Shown here: piece after piece, positions 32,061 through 44,528 of the stretch
Position numbering within the stretch: position 1 is the stretch's first letter
Layout: the number at the start of each line of letters is the position of its first letter
Assembly: GCA_964036315.1 (NCBI GenBank)
Contig: OZ038485.1
Span: 80,835,863-80,899,862 of the forward strand
Direction of reading: 5' to 3'
From: Acanthosepion esculentum
Lineage: Eukaryota > Mollusca > Cephalopoda > Sepiida > Sepiidae
DNA: 64,000 nt
Made by a program: the position numbers and the translations under genes
Notes under the pieces: generated by a model
Told to the model about the DNA's origin: nothing
Databases searched by the model: none
The model's input: the letters and a program-made list of their open reading frames with translations, nothing else

Positions 32061-32639
32061 GATGACCAACTTACTTATTTCTGGCTTTTTATATCTACAT
32101 TGTTTTGGAAGTTTCTCGGTGCGCAAGATATTATAGACACACTATAACTCTCATATCAACTCATAATTTATTTAAAGCATGCTGGATATTTATTTTTCAT
32201 TTACTAAAAGACTAGATGAGATATCCCTAGACATGGGCAGTGAAACAAGAAAAGTCGTCCCATAGCTAATGTTGTCATGTTGTCTTCGTTCAAAATAGCC
32301 GAGAATTAGAAAGGCCGTAGTTCGAGTATCGAAGGAACAGAAGACTAGGTAGAGGAAACAAAGAAGAAGTTTATTAAATACTCAGACATCGAACGGAATA
32401 ACTTGAGTATTTCAAATACTATTCAAAATCCTACTCTAATGTAGCTACTTGCCATATTTACAAATAGGAGCAGCCCATTGTCACAGTAGTAGGGAAGAGC
32501 AGGAAGGACGTTGTGTCCTACTCTACTACTGATTAAATAAATGATTCAGTTCTGAATTGTCATGAGGTTAGCAGGATCGATATATAATGATGAAAGTCGG
32601 AGGACACAGCGACTGAAAAATGAGGACATCAGACCGAAC
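32061..32639. other. unassigned DNA
   Basis: No gene or repeat family supported. Confidence 0.45.
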
Positions 32640-33350
32640 GTATATTTTTACACTAATTTTCACCCTGTACAAGGCTCTAGAGCCATTCAAGGTAGAGGGT
32701 TACAGGCTAAAAGGGACACTTTGTGGGGATATGTGAAGAAGATAACGGTTAACTTGAATTGGTTAAGATTGTAAAATATATTCTTGGGAGTTGGTTCCAC
32801 AAAGCAGCGGTTTGTGGGAAGAAGCTGCTCGAGTGGAACTTAGGTCTCACCAGTTGAATTCGAACGGAATAAGCGTGGCTCATTACAATATGCGGGTCCT
32901 AGCCGTGAAGGATAGAACTGGTGGAACTAAGGATTGTATTTCGTCTGGACGCTTACAATGGAAATAGCGATTGAGTAGCGAGAGGCTTACGACATTTCGT
33001 CTGTGAGAAACGGGTTGTAGGGTGGGAAATCTTTCCTCACCCACAAAGACGCGAAGACATTTTTGGATTCTATCAAGACGGGAAAGTGAAAAAAATGGGC
33101 AATTGTTGTCTATATATGGCAACAAAATTCCATTTTCGATTTGGTCTGACTCTTGTTAAGGTACAAGATAGTAGGAGGACTCTGGTACTTACTGGAGCGG
33201 TACCAGGAACCGACCATTTTCCCCACCATCTTTAACGATGGAACGTATGTACGAATTCTACTTGAGGTCTGAGTTAAGTCCCAATAGGCACTCAAGGCGT
33301 TGGGCATCGCTGAGAGGACACACCCTTTCACTGCGATCAGCGAACATTAA
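32640..33350 (-). mobile_element. jockey-like LINE, second subfamily, RT C-terminal
   Basis: Minus strand: VPSLKMVGKMVGSWYRSSKY (thumb region), TILYLNKSQTKSKMEFCCHI, LSRLDRIQKCLRVFVGEERF, LQPVSHRRNVVSLSLLNRYF, PDEIQSLVPP. Two frames are used, with a frameshift near 33115. The 3' end is near 32640 (acaaggctctagagccattc). Same subfamily as 2995-3420. Confidence 0.88.
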
Positions 33351-33366
33351 GGATGGAAAGTAACTA

Positions 33367-33553
33367 CAGTGTAACCCGGATATAAGAGACCCGGATATAA
33401 GATAAACCCGGATATAAGATAAATTTTATCTGGTCCCAAATTAGAGCCTGTGTTAATGTATATATAATAGACCAAACTCGGATATAAGAGAAACCTGGAT
33501 ATAAGAGACTTCTTTTCCGGTCCCGACAACTCTCTTATATCCGGGTTACACTG
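33367..33553. mobile_element. pogo/Tigger-type MITE, 187 bp, exact ends
   Basis: Begins CAGTGTAACCCGGATATAAG and ends with its reverse complement (CTTATATCCGGGTTACACTG), flanked by TA on both sides (33365-33366 and 33554-33555). The inverted repeats extend to about 25 bp. The motif cggatataaga repeats five times inside. No ORF, so it needs a transposase from elsewhere. Confidence 0.9.
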
Positions 33554-33830
33554 TAGTTTAGCTTTAGAGACATTCCTTCCCCCCATTCTGAGCTGGTAAC
33601 GACAAGTCATTCCAGAAATTCAAGCAGAAATTATACGTTAGTCCTTGAGCGAAGTTATATTTTTATCCCCGTTTCTTTGATTAGTGGCTCACCATGAGTA
33701 GATCTGGTTTATTGACCTGTATTGGCTAATCATTTCAATTTCAAAGTCCGAAAGACGGTCTCGCATGCGCTTGTCCGTGTAAATTCCAAATATCTAATGA
33801 AGTCCACAAATCTTTCTACAGCATTCCTTA

Positions 33831-34995
33831 CAAAATGTAAACCAGATAGTTGGTGCTTTGTTTCAAAATTAAATTTTGATAGCAAGAGATAAAAAAATAT
33901 AGGTGGGAACTGGCTACATGGAGGCTGTTAATAGCTACATACCAGGTTGATTTGCTTCACCTACACAAATTTATTACTTCTCTCTTGAAAATGAAGGCAT
34001 TACAAGGATATGTTCTTCGAGGATATTTTCTATTTTTTGTTTTTACCCTCAGTTGGATTTAATCGTTCCCCCAAATTTTAAAGAGTTTTGTTTAACCTGA
34101 TCTTCTCAAACTCTTCATTTTACTCGTAAAATTTTTTTTTTTAAATATTTTTATTTTCATGCATTTTTTGAGTCGTTTTTTTGGAGGCGACGATGGTATC
34201 CCTATTATTGCTCATTGACCCAATCTTTGGTAGAGGGGCCCCAATATTACTTATTTTTGAGGGTGGACGTCAAGCCTCCCGAGTGGAAGAGCAATTTTCT
34301 AAATTTTGATTTGGGTGGGAATTTTTTGTTTTGGTGCATATGCGTGTGTCTGTGTGTGTTGCGGGGGATCAGATTTTCGGTATTTTTTTTTTTTTTTTTT
34401 ACAAAATGTAAACCAAATGTTTGTTTGGTGCTTTGTTTCAAAATTAAATTTTGATAACAAAGGAGATAGGAAAATATTTTTTTAAAAATAGGTGTGAACT
34501 GTGTCCATGAGGGCTGTTAATAGCTACATACCAGGCTGATTGCTTTCACCTTCACAAATTTATTACTTCTCTCTTGCAAATGATAGGCATTACAAGGATA
34601 TGCTTTCGGGGCTTATTTTCTATTTTTACCCTCAGTAGCACTTAATCGTGACCCCACATTTTAATGATTTTTTTTGTTTAAACTTGATCTTCTCAAACAC
34701 TTCAATTTACTCGTAGTTTTTTTAGTTTTTTATTATTCTAATTTTTTTATTTTCATATATCTTTAAGTCGGTTTTCTGTAGTTTTGGAGGCGACAAGTTT
34801 TTCTCCATTATTGCTCATTCCTCCAATTTTTGCTGTAGGGACCCCAATGTTCCTTATTTTTGAGGGTGGGCGTCAATTCCCCATACCCCCCCATGATAGG
34901 GTAGGGCAATTTTATAAATTTTGATTTTGGTGAGTATCAATTTTTTGCTTCGTTGTAGATGCGTGAATGTGGTGGGGGGGGAATCAGTTTTCCGC
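33831..34995. repeat. tandem duplication of a 570-bp unit
   Basis: 33831-34400 and 34401-34995 align in order: acaaaatgtaaacca, gtgctttgtttcaaaatta, ctgttaatagctacatacc, cacaaatttattacttctctc, ttttggaggcgacga/ttttggaggcgacaa, attgctcatt, ccccaat.tt, cttatttttgagggtgg and cgtcaa. Differences include T-run length changes. No ORF is conserved in both copies. Confidence 0.85.
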
Positions 34996-35365
34996 ATTTT
35001 CTACTAAATTGAATTTCTTTCATGTTTCATCCTTGAGCAACGGTATCTAAAATCAAATAGCTATTTGCTATTCTTTCTCAAAAGACTTGATCTAAATTTA
35101 ATATACTTTAATATAGATTGATCTATTCAAAAAAATGTTATTATTATTGTTTCCCGCATTTGTTGACTGTTGTTGGGAATCGAATGATAGCAAATTTCAA
35201 CAAACCTCCTGGACCTTCCTCGAACCCTCGTTCTGATCTCAATAAGCCTGCTGCCTAGAAAATTTAAACTTTTTTTTAATCTATAATTCTTTAAAACGAG
35301 ACTCAAGGGGTGGGGCTTACCGAATATAATAAAAAGAAACTCGTTATTAACCATTTGACTGCCCA
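34996..35365. other. unassigned AT-rich DNA
   Basis: Nothing recognised. Confidence 0.45.
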
Positions 35366-35413
35366 GGGCATCTTCAATTGTACTATCCAAACGGCCATAC
35401 TTGTTTTCATATT

Positions 35414-35530
35414 TATAACTGTTGAAAGGCAACTCAGCTTATTTGGCAAATAGAACGTGTTGATATATTGTGTTTAACATAATAAAATCGTACATATCAT
35501 AAGTCATTTACATTACCATCTGTCCACGGC
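35414..35530 (+). mobile_element. half copy of foldback MITE between 46-bp duplicated flanks
   Basis: Has the left half of the 36189-36392 foldback (aactcagcttatttggcaaa, aacataataaaatcg, ttacattaccatctgt) but no right half. The 46 bases before it (35367-35413, ggcatcttcaattgtact) return after it (35530-35576, ggcattttcatgtgtact), about 85% alike. Confidence 0.65.
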
Positions 35531-35575
35531 ATTTTCATGTGTACTATCTAAACGTCCATGCTTGTTTTCAGATTC

Positions 35576-36180
35576 CGATGACATCAGTTCCCAAGTAGGC
35601 ATCTATGCAGACGACACCACTATTTACTCCTGCCTCAATAGCAAATCCGGTATCGATGACAAAACTCACCTGGCCGTTGGTCTCGAAAAGGACCTCCAGT
35701 CTTTGTTTGACTGGGGCAGGAAATGGCTGGTAAACTTTCATATCTCAAAAACAAAATTGCTCTCTTTTACCCACCGCAGAGCACCCTCCCTGCCTCCCAT
35801 AAGAATGTCTAATTCGCAACTCCAAGGGAGCGCCTCTCTGCGCCTGCTCGGTCTCACACTGTCCGCTGACTTGTGATGGAACAAATACATTGCATCAATA
35901 GCTTCATCTACCATTCCGACCCTTTCACTGTCGAAACGGTTAAATGTAGCCGTCATTTCCACTCTTATAGCTTCATGTCTCGCACTTTTCGTCCGTGGAA
36001 CTCCATTCCTCTTACTTCCTTCCTTCAAATGCAATGTCAATCGACATCTCCAGATGCCTTGATCTATTCCCCGTCCTTCTCTTCATCCTTTCCTTTTTAC
36101 GCCTCTTTACTCTTGCTCCCACTCTGTGTAACCCCTTGAGTGCTAGTGGCACTCCCGCCTTGCTTGGGGTGAAAAGCTTT
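35576..36180 (+). mobile_element. jockey/CR1-like LINE with internal deletion
   Basis: The plus strand begins at the RT catalytic box, GIYADDTTIYSCLNSK. It continues LQSLFDWGRKWLVNFHISKT, LPPIRMSNSQLQGSASLRLL and GLTLSADL, followed by a stop and WNKYIASIAS. At about 35905 it jumps to the LSLSKRLNV-type block (tttcactgtcgaaacgg), skipping about 370 bases that the copy at 61225-62210 still has. It ends cttgcttggggtgaaaagctt with an A-rich tail. Confidence 0.9.
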
Positions 36181-36188
36181 AAAAAAAG

Positions 36189-36392
36189 GATAATTATTGC
36201 AATGCAACTCAGCTTATTTAACAAATAGAATGAGCTGATATATAGTGTTTTACATAATAAAATCGGACAAATCATAAGTTATTTACATTACCAACTGTGC
36301 ATCACATGTGATGCCCAGTTTTGATGTGAAACACTTATATATCAGCTCGTTCTATGTGTTAAATAAGCTGAGTAACCTTGCAATAGTTATAA
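36189..36392. mobile_element. foldback MITE, full copy
   Basis: attattgcaatgcaactcag at the left is answered by ctgagtaaccttgcaatag at the right. The arms also share atttaacaaatagaatgagc / ttctatgtgttaaataagc and tatatagtgttttacataat / gtgaaacacttatatatc. The centre is catcacatgtgatgc. Related partial copies are at 35414 and 39962. Confidence 0.85.
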
Positions 36393-36499
36393 ATCTGAAA
36401 ACAATCAAGAGTCCTGTGGTCATATACGATGCACAGAATACGAGATTAGGCTTTTCCTCCGACTTCCTGCTCAATAATCAAGTAGAATCCCCGTTCTTA

Positions 36500-36905
36500 T
36501 TTTTAGTACTGTTCAGTAATTGCTCACCTTGTTTCCACGGAGTCCATGTACACACTGCCCAGCATAGGGATTGAACTCATAATTCCCATATGAACAGATT
36601 CACGACGCCACGCATTAATCCAATAGGCTAATATGCCGTGGAAAATCGCAAGGGCCAAAACGTTGTGATGACAACAACAAAGATGAGGGTAACAGCCCGC
36701 AATAGTGTCCAACGTATTTGTGAGGATTGGGACATACCCAGTTGTGTTCATAGGTACAGTATATAACATTAGATAATTTATCTGTAGAGGTTTATCCCTT
36801 GTTTGCTGTTTAGGATTGGTTTCTGGTTCCTTCTATATTATACTTCAATTCCACTCGAAATTATAACAGCGTCAGTTGCAGTTTCATGACTGAATTATGC
36901 ATTTT
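36500..36905. repeat. duplicated block, copy 1
   Basis: 36505-36696 matches 37606-37797 and 36697-36905 matches 38263-38482, each well above 90% by eye. On the minus strand the first half includes a tRNA-like piece with B-box-like GAGTTCAATCCCTA, then the family C arm (aaaacgttgtgatgacaac). Confidence 0.85.
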
Positions 36906-37419
36906 TAAACGTCCTTAGTTTTACCCCTCTTTTAAAATCATAGCTCGTGTGCACTACATATGATGCACGTACGTGGAAATCACATGTCCTGTGCATCGCA
37001 TATGATGCGCTGCACATGCAAAGGGTTAAGGAGAGAGAACAATAAAATAAAAAGAACTAAGCAGACAGATAATAATTGACATTGCATCTACATTATTGAA
37101 TATGGGATTTGATTGTGAAAACATTTATATTGTCCCAGGGAAATCATCATCACCAGATAATTCAATTACATTATTTTCACGCGGACGATTATCCTCATCT
37201 TTGTTGTTGTTGCCACAATTTGCTCACTTCTTTTGGCGCAGCTGTAAAATAAATTAGTTTGAGGAGAGACAAAAATTCTCTTATTCACACTATTTACATT
37301 TATAGTAAAAGTACCAGCAATACATTTTTGAAAAAAAAATACATATTCTATTCATATGAAACTATCTTAAAAATTAAATAGCTCATTGAGGTTGATATGC
37401 CGTAAAACAAACACACAAA
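36906..37419. other. unassigned DNA with a TTAA-ended piece
   Basis: 36950-37027 holds repeated palindromic hexamers (gcatcgcatatgatgcgctg) and ends gcaaagggTTAA, which looks like the outer end of a piggyBac-type MITE. A partial family C arm (gattatcctcatctttgttg) is at 37188-37215. Confidence 0.45.
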
Positions 37420-37825
37420 GAAACAAAGCTGTTGTTATTCCAACGTTTCGGCCGTTGTACCACCCGGCCTTCATCAGGTTTATGTCGATACGGGTAACCT
37501 AAATGAAATTCCGAACTGAACCCTTTATTTAATCTACGGCGAGAGAGTGTTCGCGTTCCACTGTCCATTTCTAGGGATATCTCGTATAGTTCTTATGTTT
37601 AGTACTGTTCAGTAATTGCTCACCTTGTTTCCACGGAATCCATGTACACACTGCCCAGCATAGGGATTGAACTCATAATTCCCATATGAACAGATTCACG
37701 AAGCCACGCATTAATCCCATATGCTAATATGCCGTGTAAAAACGCAAGGGCCAAAACGTTGTGATGATAACAACCAAGATGAGGGTAACAGCCCGCATGT
37801 AAGTAATGTAAATAAAGATAACTCC
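37420..37825 (-). mobile_element. foldback/tRNA composite element, family C, copy 2
   Basis: The left arm aacgtttcggccgttgtacc (37441-37460) and right arm aaaacgttgtgatgataac (37754-37772) are inverted. The core has the tRNA-like module (ATGCGTGGCTTCGTGAATC region and GAGTTCAATCCCTA). It ends gtaagtaatgtaaataaag. Confidence 0.75.
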
Positions 37826-38262
37826 TCATATTCAGACAAAAGCTAGATGTTGTAACCTAGGAAAGGTTACTGAATAATGAATAACCAAAACGGAGGGTGG
37901 AAATGAAATAATAATCTTTGTATCAACAAAATAAAATACTCGCCAGCCGCGGGAAGTAGGTAAACCACTGCTAGTGGTGGACTACTTAGACTCCTTATTA
38001 CTTTATTTACCTGCCTCCCCACAAGGTAGGAAGCGTCACAAGGCCAAATTTTATGTTGGGAAATCCGGGCCCGTGGGCTCGGGCAAAAATTGCCCGTAGA
38101 CCCCACATATGTGGGATCGGGTATCTGTCTACCTACTCGGACGAGACTTCGGCATAGACTCGTCCAGGTTCCTCTCTGCTCGAAGGCAGAGAGTTCGACA
38201 CAGCAAGAGCTTCCCACGCTGACAGCTCACGCTGCCAGCTTAGACAGAATATTACCCGCACT
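37798..38262. repeat. 465-bp segment present in one duplicate only, with GC-rich hairpins
   Basis: Absent between 36696 and 36697 in the paralogue. Both borders contain cccgca, and the segment begins tgtaagt and ends acttaca. Inside, 38050-38245 is GC-rich and holds perfect hairpins: CGGGCAA/TTGCCCG (38080-38096), CCCACATATGTGGG (38102-38115), GGACGAG/CTCGTCC (38139-38165), CTCTCTGC/GCAGAGAG (38172-38193). A 13-base direct repeat, cacgctg(a/c)cagct, follows. No ORF. Confidence 0.7.
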
Positions 38263-38485
38263 TACAATAGTGTCCAACGTATTTATGAGGATTGGGACAT
38301 GCCCAGTTGTGTTCATAGGTACAGTATATAACATTAGATAATTTATCTGTAGAGGTTTATCCCTTGTTTGCTGTTTAGAATTGGTTTCTGGTTTCTTCTA
38401 TATTATACTTCAATTCCACTCGAAATTATAACAGCGCCAGCAGCCGCCCGTTGCAGTTTCATGACTGAATTATGCATTTTTAATT
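38263..38485. repeat. duplicated block, copy 2 (second half)
   Basis: Matches 36697-36905 (aatagtgtccaacgtattt, gacatgcccagttgtgttc, atccctt.tttgctgttta), with a 12-base difference (cagcagccgccc) near 38440. Confidence 0.85.
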
Positions 38486-39868
<1,383 letters not shown>

Positions 39869-39961
39869 GAATATACATATTATCCCATATCGATAGCACG
39901 GAGTTTCATGCGGACACGCAATCTTCAGGTGCAGGATACTCATTGACTATCAGTCGTTTTT

Positions 39962-40125
39962 AAAAATTTATATATAGTGTTTCACATAATAAAGAACATG
40001 TGATGCACAAATGGTACTGTAAATAACTTATGATTTGTATGTTTTTATTATGTGAAACACTATATATCAGCACGTTCTATTTGCCAAATAAGCTGAGTTG
40101 CCTTGCAATAGTTATACATTTTAAA
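39962..40125. mobile_element. foldback MITE, partial copy
   Basis: tatatatagtgtttcacataata at the left mirrors tattatgtgaaacactatata. The right end, agctgagttgccttgcaatag, matches the 36189-36392 family; the left outer end is missing. Confidence 0.8.
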
Positions 40126-40784
40126 CTTTCTCACGGGATATACTAATAGCATTGGCTTTTTGATTTATAGTCAATCGCCTGTCATTCATTTCTATGTGGT
40201 GAACCTGAGCAATGTTTACCACGGTGTTGGCAGTTGCAGGATGTGAAGGCCTTGGGGGAACCTTCGAGACTCTCCCTTCCCTCCTAAATTCAACTAGGGG
40301 CTAAACCCTTTCTCTGCAGGTAATTGAGTACACGATGGTTCCATTTTTTCCCTATTTTCAACAGAATTCTGTACTAGTTTCGAAGTCTTCTCTGAATAGT
40401 CATATATAAGTTTACCCGGAAAGAAACAATAGGCTGATTAAGAAGAAGTGTTGAAATTAATGCAAGCCAGATTTCGCAGCTCTAGCATCGCTGCTTCATA
40501 GTCAGCCTATGAACGTTTCAGCCCATCCTTGCATATCAGCAATATCATCTACGTAATAAGGATCACTGATACACGGATATGGTCTGTTTGTTTAGCGGCA
40601 TATCAACTCCTTATGAAGTTATTAAATACCAAAATTTAATTTTCTTGGGAGCATTAGTAACTTAATTTACAAAAATGTATAGCTGGTAATTTTTTTCTTC
40701 AGAAATGTACTTCCGGTTAATTCTTTTTTGTCAAATTTTTTCCTTTTTTTTTACCATGAAAAATATATTTTTTATACTTTCATA
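40126..40784. other. unassigned DNA
   Basis: No gene or repeat family supported. Confidence 0.45.
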
Positions 40785-40965
40785 GTGTTTTGACCCTTGT
40801 TTGAGGGTTAACTATTTGCCCATAGTTGGGACCCTAACAGGTGCTACTACCCTGAGTTAGGGTGGACCTGAGAACAACAGCATTCAAGAGGTGGTGACAC
40901 GCTCCTGAAAAACCTCCTGTCAGAGGCCTTTCTGCCGGCTGTAGTTTATTGTCATACGGAAGAGC
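40785..40965. repeat. dispersed 170-bp repeat, copy 1
   Basis: Shared with 59565-59735: aggtg.tac, aacaacag, cacgctcct.aaaacctcc, tgtcagaggcctt.ctg, ttta.tgtcatac. Class unknown. Confidence 0.65.
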
Positions 40966-41344
40966 TTACGCACGACTAATGTAACGTGTTATGTGTAGGT
41001 TGTATCGTGTCAAGCTTTAGCGTCACACTCAATCTTTGGGGCGATTAGAGTCTTCTCTACGAAATCATCTGTTTGGGGAAATTTTCGGCTTTCAAAATTT
41101 CAGATAACAGATTGTGCGCCAGTTTTAAAATCAATGCACAAACGTCCCCAAAAATCACGTATTAATCATATGCATAATTAATTTAAGGAGATACCTCTGT
41201 ACGTTAACGTCATAGAAATGCTCTGACCGCTCTCAGTTGTACTCTGACGTCTGATGAATCAGTGTCAGTATTGGTCTTGGCAAGCCAACGAATTCGAGCG
41301 TGCCATTTCTGAGAACATGGGGATATTTGATATCCCTCAATAGA
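40966..41344. other. unassigned DNA
   Basis: Nothing recognised. Confidence 0.45.
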
Positions 41345-41545
41345 TGCTATCTATATCATGTTGAAACACCAGTTCTCGTCAGATCATCTCGAGACGATAG
41401 CTGACTGCTTGATAGTGTCAGGTGCTGTAAGCATAGATGCACGGGTGGTGAGATAGATAACGCGTTGGAAGGAGAAATCGGAGAGTTGAGTTCGAATTCT
41501 AGTCGAGTTCGTTACATTAACTTACGCGCAACTGTAAATTGATGA
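41345..41545 (+). mobile_element. 5S rRNA-headed composite SINE, copy 4 (decayed)
   Basis: tatatcatgttgaaacacca and gttctcgtcagatca are the 5' end of 5S rRNA, a part copy 1 lacks. The 5S middle is replaced or lost. ggtgctgtaagc is followed by a tRNA-like part with B-box GAGTTCGAATTCTAG and cattaacttacgcgcaact. Confidence 0.7.
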
Positions 41546-42100
41546 GATCTTGACACTAAATGAAATTAAAATAGTTTAGGTACCATAGCGAAGAGTTCTT
41601 CCGAACAATGACCATGAAAGTATTTATAAAAAAGACACAGAGAGGCAACTTTACGACGGTGAGAAGATGACTGAAAGCCGAGCCGCCAGATCACGACCAA
41701 TAATATTGCTGATTCTTATTTAGATCTTATCAAAGAGCTCAAGGTAAATAGTAGGTGCACCGGACCATATGTTGCAGCAATATTCTAAGCATGAACGAAT
41801 GGTAGACTTATAGATATATAAGATAGCTTCTGGAGAGAAAAATTGTCATAGCAACTGATCTATCAATAGATTCAATATAGTCTTTATTCTTCATGCCAAC
41901 TGAGAACGTTAGACCGAGGAGGAGCAACGAGTCACTTTCCTGGAGTTTAGCATCAACTATGCTGATGGAAGGCAACGAGGGGTTACTCAGATGATTAATG
42001 GAGATAATTTTAGGTTTGGGGGCGTTAAAATTAACAAGTCATCTTTTGCCCCAGTTAACGACGGCCTTGAGTTCGTTTTGGACATCGGCTGCCATAAACA
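41546..42100 (-). mobile_element. jockey-like LINE fragment, uninterrupted reference copy
   Basis: Minus-strand RT region homologous to 4613-5247, including the SLRLLGLTFS-type block (ttagaccgaggaggagcaac). It shows the intact DNA at the site where the 3.7-kb and 54.5-kb copies carry an insertion (ggtaccatagcgaagagttc at 41579). No open frame of note. Confidence 0.8.
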
Positions 42101-42854
42101 ATGACTTTTGGCAAGTCATCGTATAACAGTAAAATACTGAAGACATTTTCTAAGTAGTCAGTTTTCTAAAAAAAATATTTATATTTCTTTAATGTATTTT
42201 TTCGATGTTTTAGATAACATGACAGACGGTCTGAAATAACCACGTGTTGTTTTATTCACGTGAGTTTCACGTCGCTGTCGTCCTAAACATTCCCGACAGC
42301 TGAGACATTTCGAAAATGTCAGCAGACTTAGAATTGAGATTATAATAAGTGAGCAAAAGAAAATTCCGTATTTGGCCACTGTGCGGATGGTCTTTTGAAA
42401 AGGGCATATCTCCGCGGAACGAAGACGGCAAACGGGCTCGGGTCAGGATTTCGTTAATGCCAACGAGAAATGACAATAATTATCAAAAGAATTACAATAG
42501 AAACGTCTATGCTCAAAAGTCCAAAATGGACAAGAAACCGTCGGACACATGTTGATGTAGCCATACGGGATAGTTAATGCATAAACGTGCTGATAGCTTT
42601 ACGTACAAAGCGTTTTCATTCTATTACGTACACTGCATATCGTAGCTTTTACTAGTACACAAATGTAGTTGAAGCCAAAACGACTTAGGTATCCAAACAA
42701 ATGCTTTAAATGTTTGATCTTGGAAATATTGTCCATTTTTCGTGTCTACTCAAGCAATATTTTTCTTTGATCATTATGAACTTCAACTGGGCTACCTGAC
42801 TGTGGAGCGCCATCCAGCATGAAACGTACAACCGATCTTTGACATACACCCCAG
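42101..42854. other. unassigned DNA
   Basis: No gene supported. Several small ORFs, none with recognisable features. Confidence 0.45.
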
Positions 42855-43745
42855 ATCAATATATTAAGACCAGATACAAAAGGAGTAAAACAATATAAAA
42901 TACTGTTACTTTAGGGAAAATATATTTGTGAACCATTTACATTTAATTAGAAAATGTAGTTTATCAAGAAACAAGTGGAAATTTTAAGCTTTTAATTGAT
43001 TAATTTGAACAAACATTGAAAAAAGTATTTTTTGGTTGGTCATTAAGATCAGACCATGTAAATAAAAATAGCAAATACAGAACAAATAAGTCACAACGAC
43101 AATTTATTTCTCAGTATATCCTCCATTGTAGCGATTTACTTGGAAAATTCGCTTTGGCAAACTAATTATTACCTTCTGCATGAAGGTGCTTGGGATGCTC
43201 GCCCAGGATGCATAAACTGCAGCACGAAGAAACATCCACAGGTTCAAATTGCGATCCATGTTTATAAACATCCTTTGCCATCCATCCCCAAACATTCTCG
43301 ATTGGGTTTCGATCTGGAGAGCGTTGGGGATTGCAATATTGTCCTGCTGGAAAATCCAGTTTTCTGCACATAGGTGAGAATCTTCAGTAATTAGCGATGC
43401 CTTTCTTAACACGGCAATGTAACTAGCAGCAAAGTTTTACGACCTTTTACTTCCTGTAACTCAATTAATTGATCCACCTCCGCTGTGTTGTGTTGAGAAA
43501 ATTTCTTTTGGGACATCTTTTACATGCCAGTAACGCTGAAACCGTCTAGACCATCAAGATTGAATTTTTTCCCGTTTGAAAACAACACTTTCTTCTATTT
43601 ATCCATATCCCGAGTTTGATAATCGGAAGCAAATTGTAAACGGGAGGTTTTATGGCGAAGATCTAAATGCTTCGCAAATATATTTTGATTAAAATAACAG
43701 TATTTTATATTTTTTTTAACCATTTTGTATCTGGTCTTAAGATTT
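42855..43745 (-). mobile_element. Tc1-like DNA transposon remnant
   Basis: Inverted termini ttaagaccagatacaaaa (42869) and ttttgtatctggtcttaa (43723) enclose about 890 bp with a decayed transposase C-terminus. A full Tc1 element is about 1.6 kb, so nearly half is missing. A second partial terminus-like sequence (ggtcattaagatcagaccat) is at 43038. Confidence 0.8.
43104..43412 (-). pseudogene. Tc1-like transposase, C-terminal part
   Basis: Minus strand, two frames: LCAENWIFQQDNIAI gives the second catalytic Asp (QQDN box). The other frame gives RNPIENVWGWMAKDVYKHG, the PDLNPIENVW box with the catalytic Glu, then LRAAVYASWASIPSTFMQKV and the C-terminal NGGYTEK. The AQSPDL motif is damaged (RSPDR) and a frameshift lies between the two boxes. 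The DNA-binding half and the first catalytic Asp are absent or unrecognisable, so the enzyme is dead. Confidence 0.88.
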
Positions 43746-44195
43746 TGACCAGGGGTGTAGTCTCTTTAGTTCGGAGGTTATCATGGCTCTTCACAGATTT
43801 CTTTTATTCATTATATATAAATTACAATGCATTCCTGGGAAAGATACTGGAGTAGTTTTCTGATGCCTTCGTAACGGTTTGGAATTCAGCGTGATCCTTT
43901 TTAATTATGAATTGCCATGGCTTCTTAGAATAGATTTCCCACTGCATTCTCTACGGCTTGGAATTCAGAACTTTCATTTTTCACATTTTGAAATTAAGAG
44001 GTTTCCTTCCCTTTGTCTAGACGTCAGCCAAGATCAGAGAGTCCGATTTACATAATATTTTTGATCAATAGCTGAAGGGCATAAGTGTGAAAGGAAATAC
44101 AACCAACCGGAATTGGTATCCGGTCCACAGATTCCACTTTCTGTGCCAATAAGCTTTACACGACGCACCCACCCTTTACCAGAACCCTTTTTAGT
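43746..44195. other. unassigned DNA
   Basis: Contains two short ggaattcag motifs as in SINE A ends, but no full copy. Confidence 0.4.
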
Positions 44196-44345
44196 CATTT
44201 AACACCAAGCAAGGCAATAAAACCACTAAGATGCAAGGGGTTAGTAAGCTTGTCTCGCTAGAACAATTGTGACTGAGTAGTGAGTTCAATCCTCACTGGG
44301 TGACCTATACTTTCGGAACTGCGCCACAGCTAAGCTACACTTAGG
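44196..44345 (+). mobile_element. LINE 3' terminus joined to SINE B copy
   Basis: 44196-44245 is the LINE 3' end (catttaacaccaagcaaggc, cactaagatgcaaggggtt, minus orientation). At 44246 it passes directly into SINE B: gcttgtctcgctagaacaat, gtagtgagttcaatcctcac, gccacagctaagctacac. Confidence 0.8.
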
Positions 44346-44528
44346 AAAATAACCCTTTCTCTAAGAATTTCTAAAACAGTTACATTCATTTTCTTTTAAC
44401 TTTTACACTGAAATATATTTGTGGGGGTAATTATAAAGTTCTTGTAAAAGTCGTTATATTATTGTCACGTTGATTAGTCATTGGTGTTGACATTGGTTGC
44501 AAAACCTTTTATGTTAATACCTTCAGAT

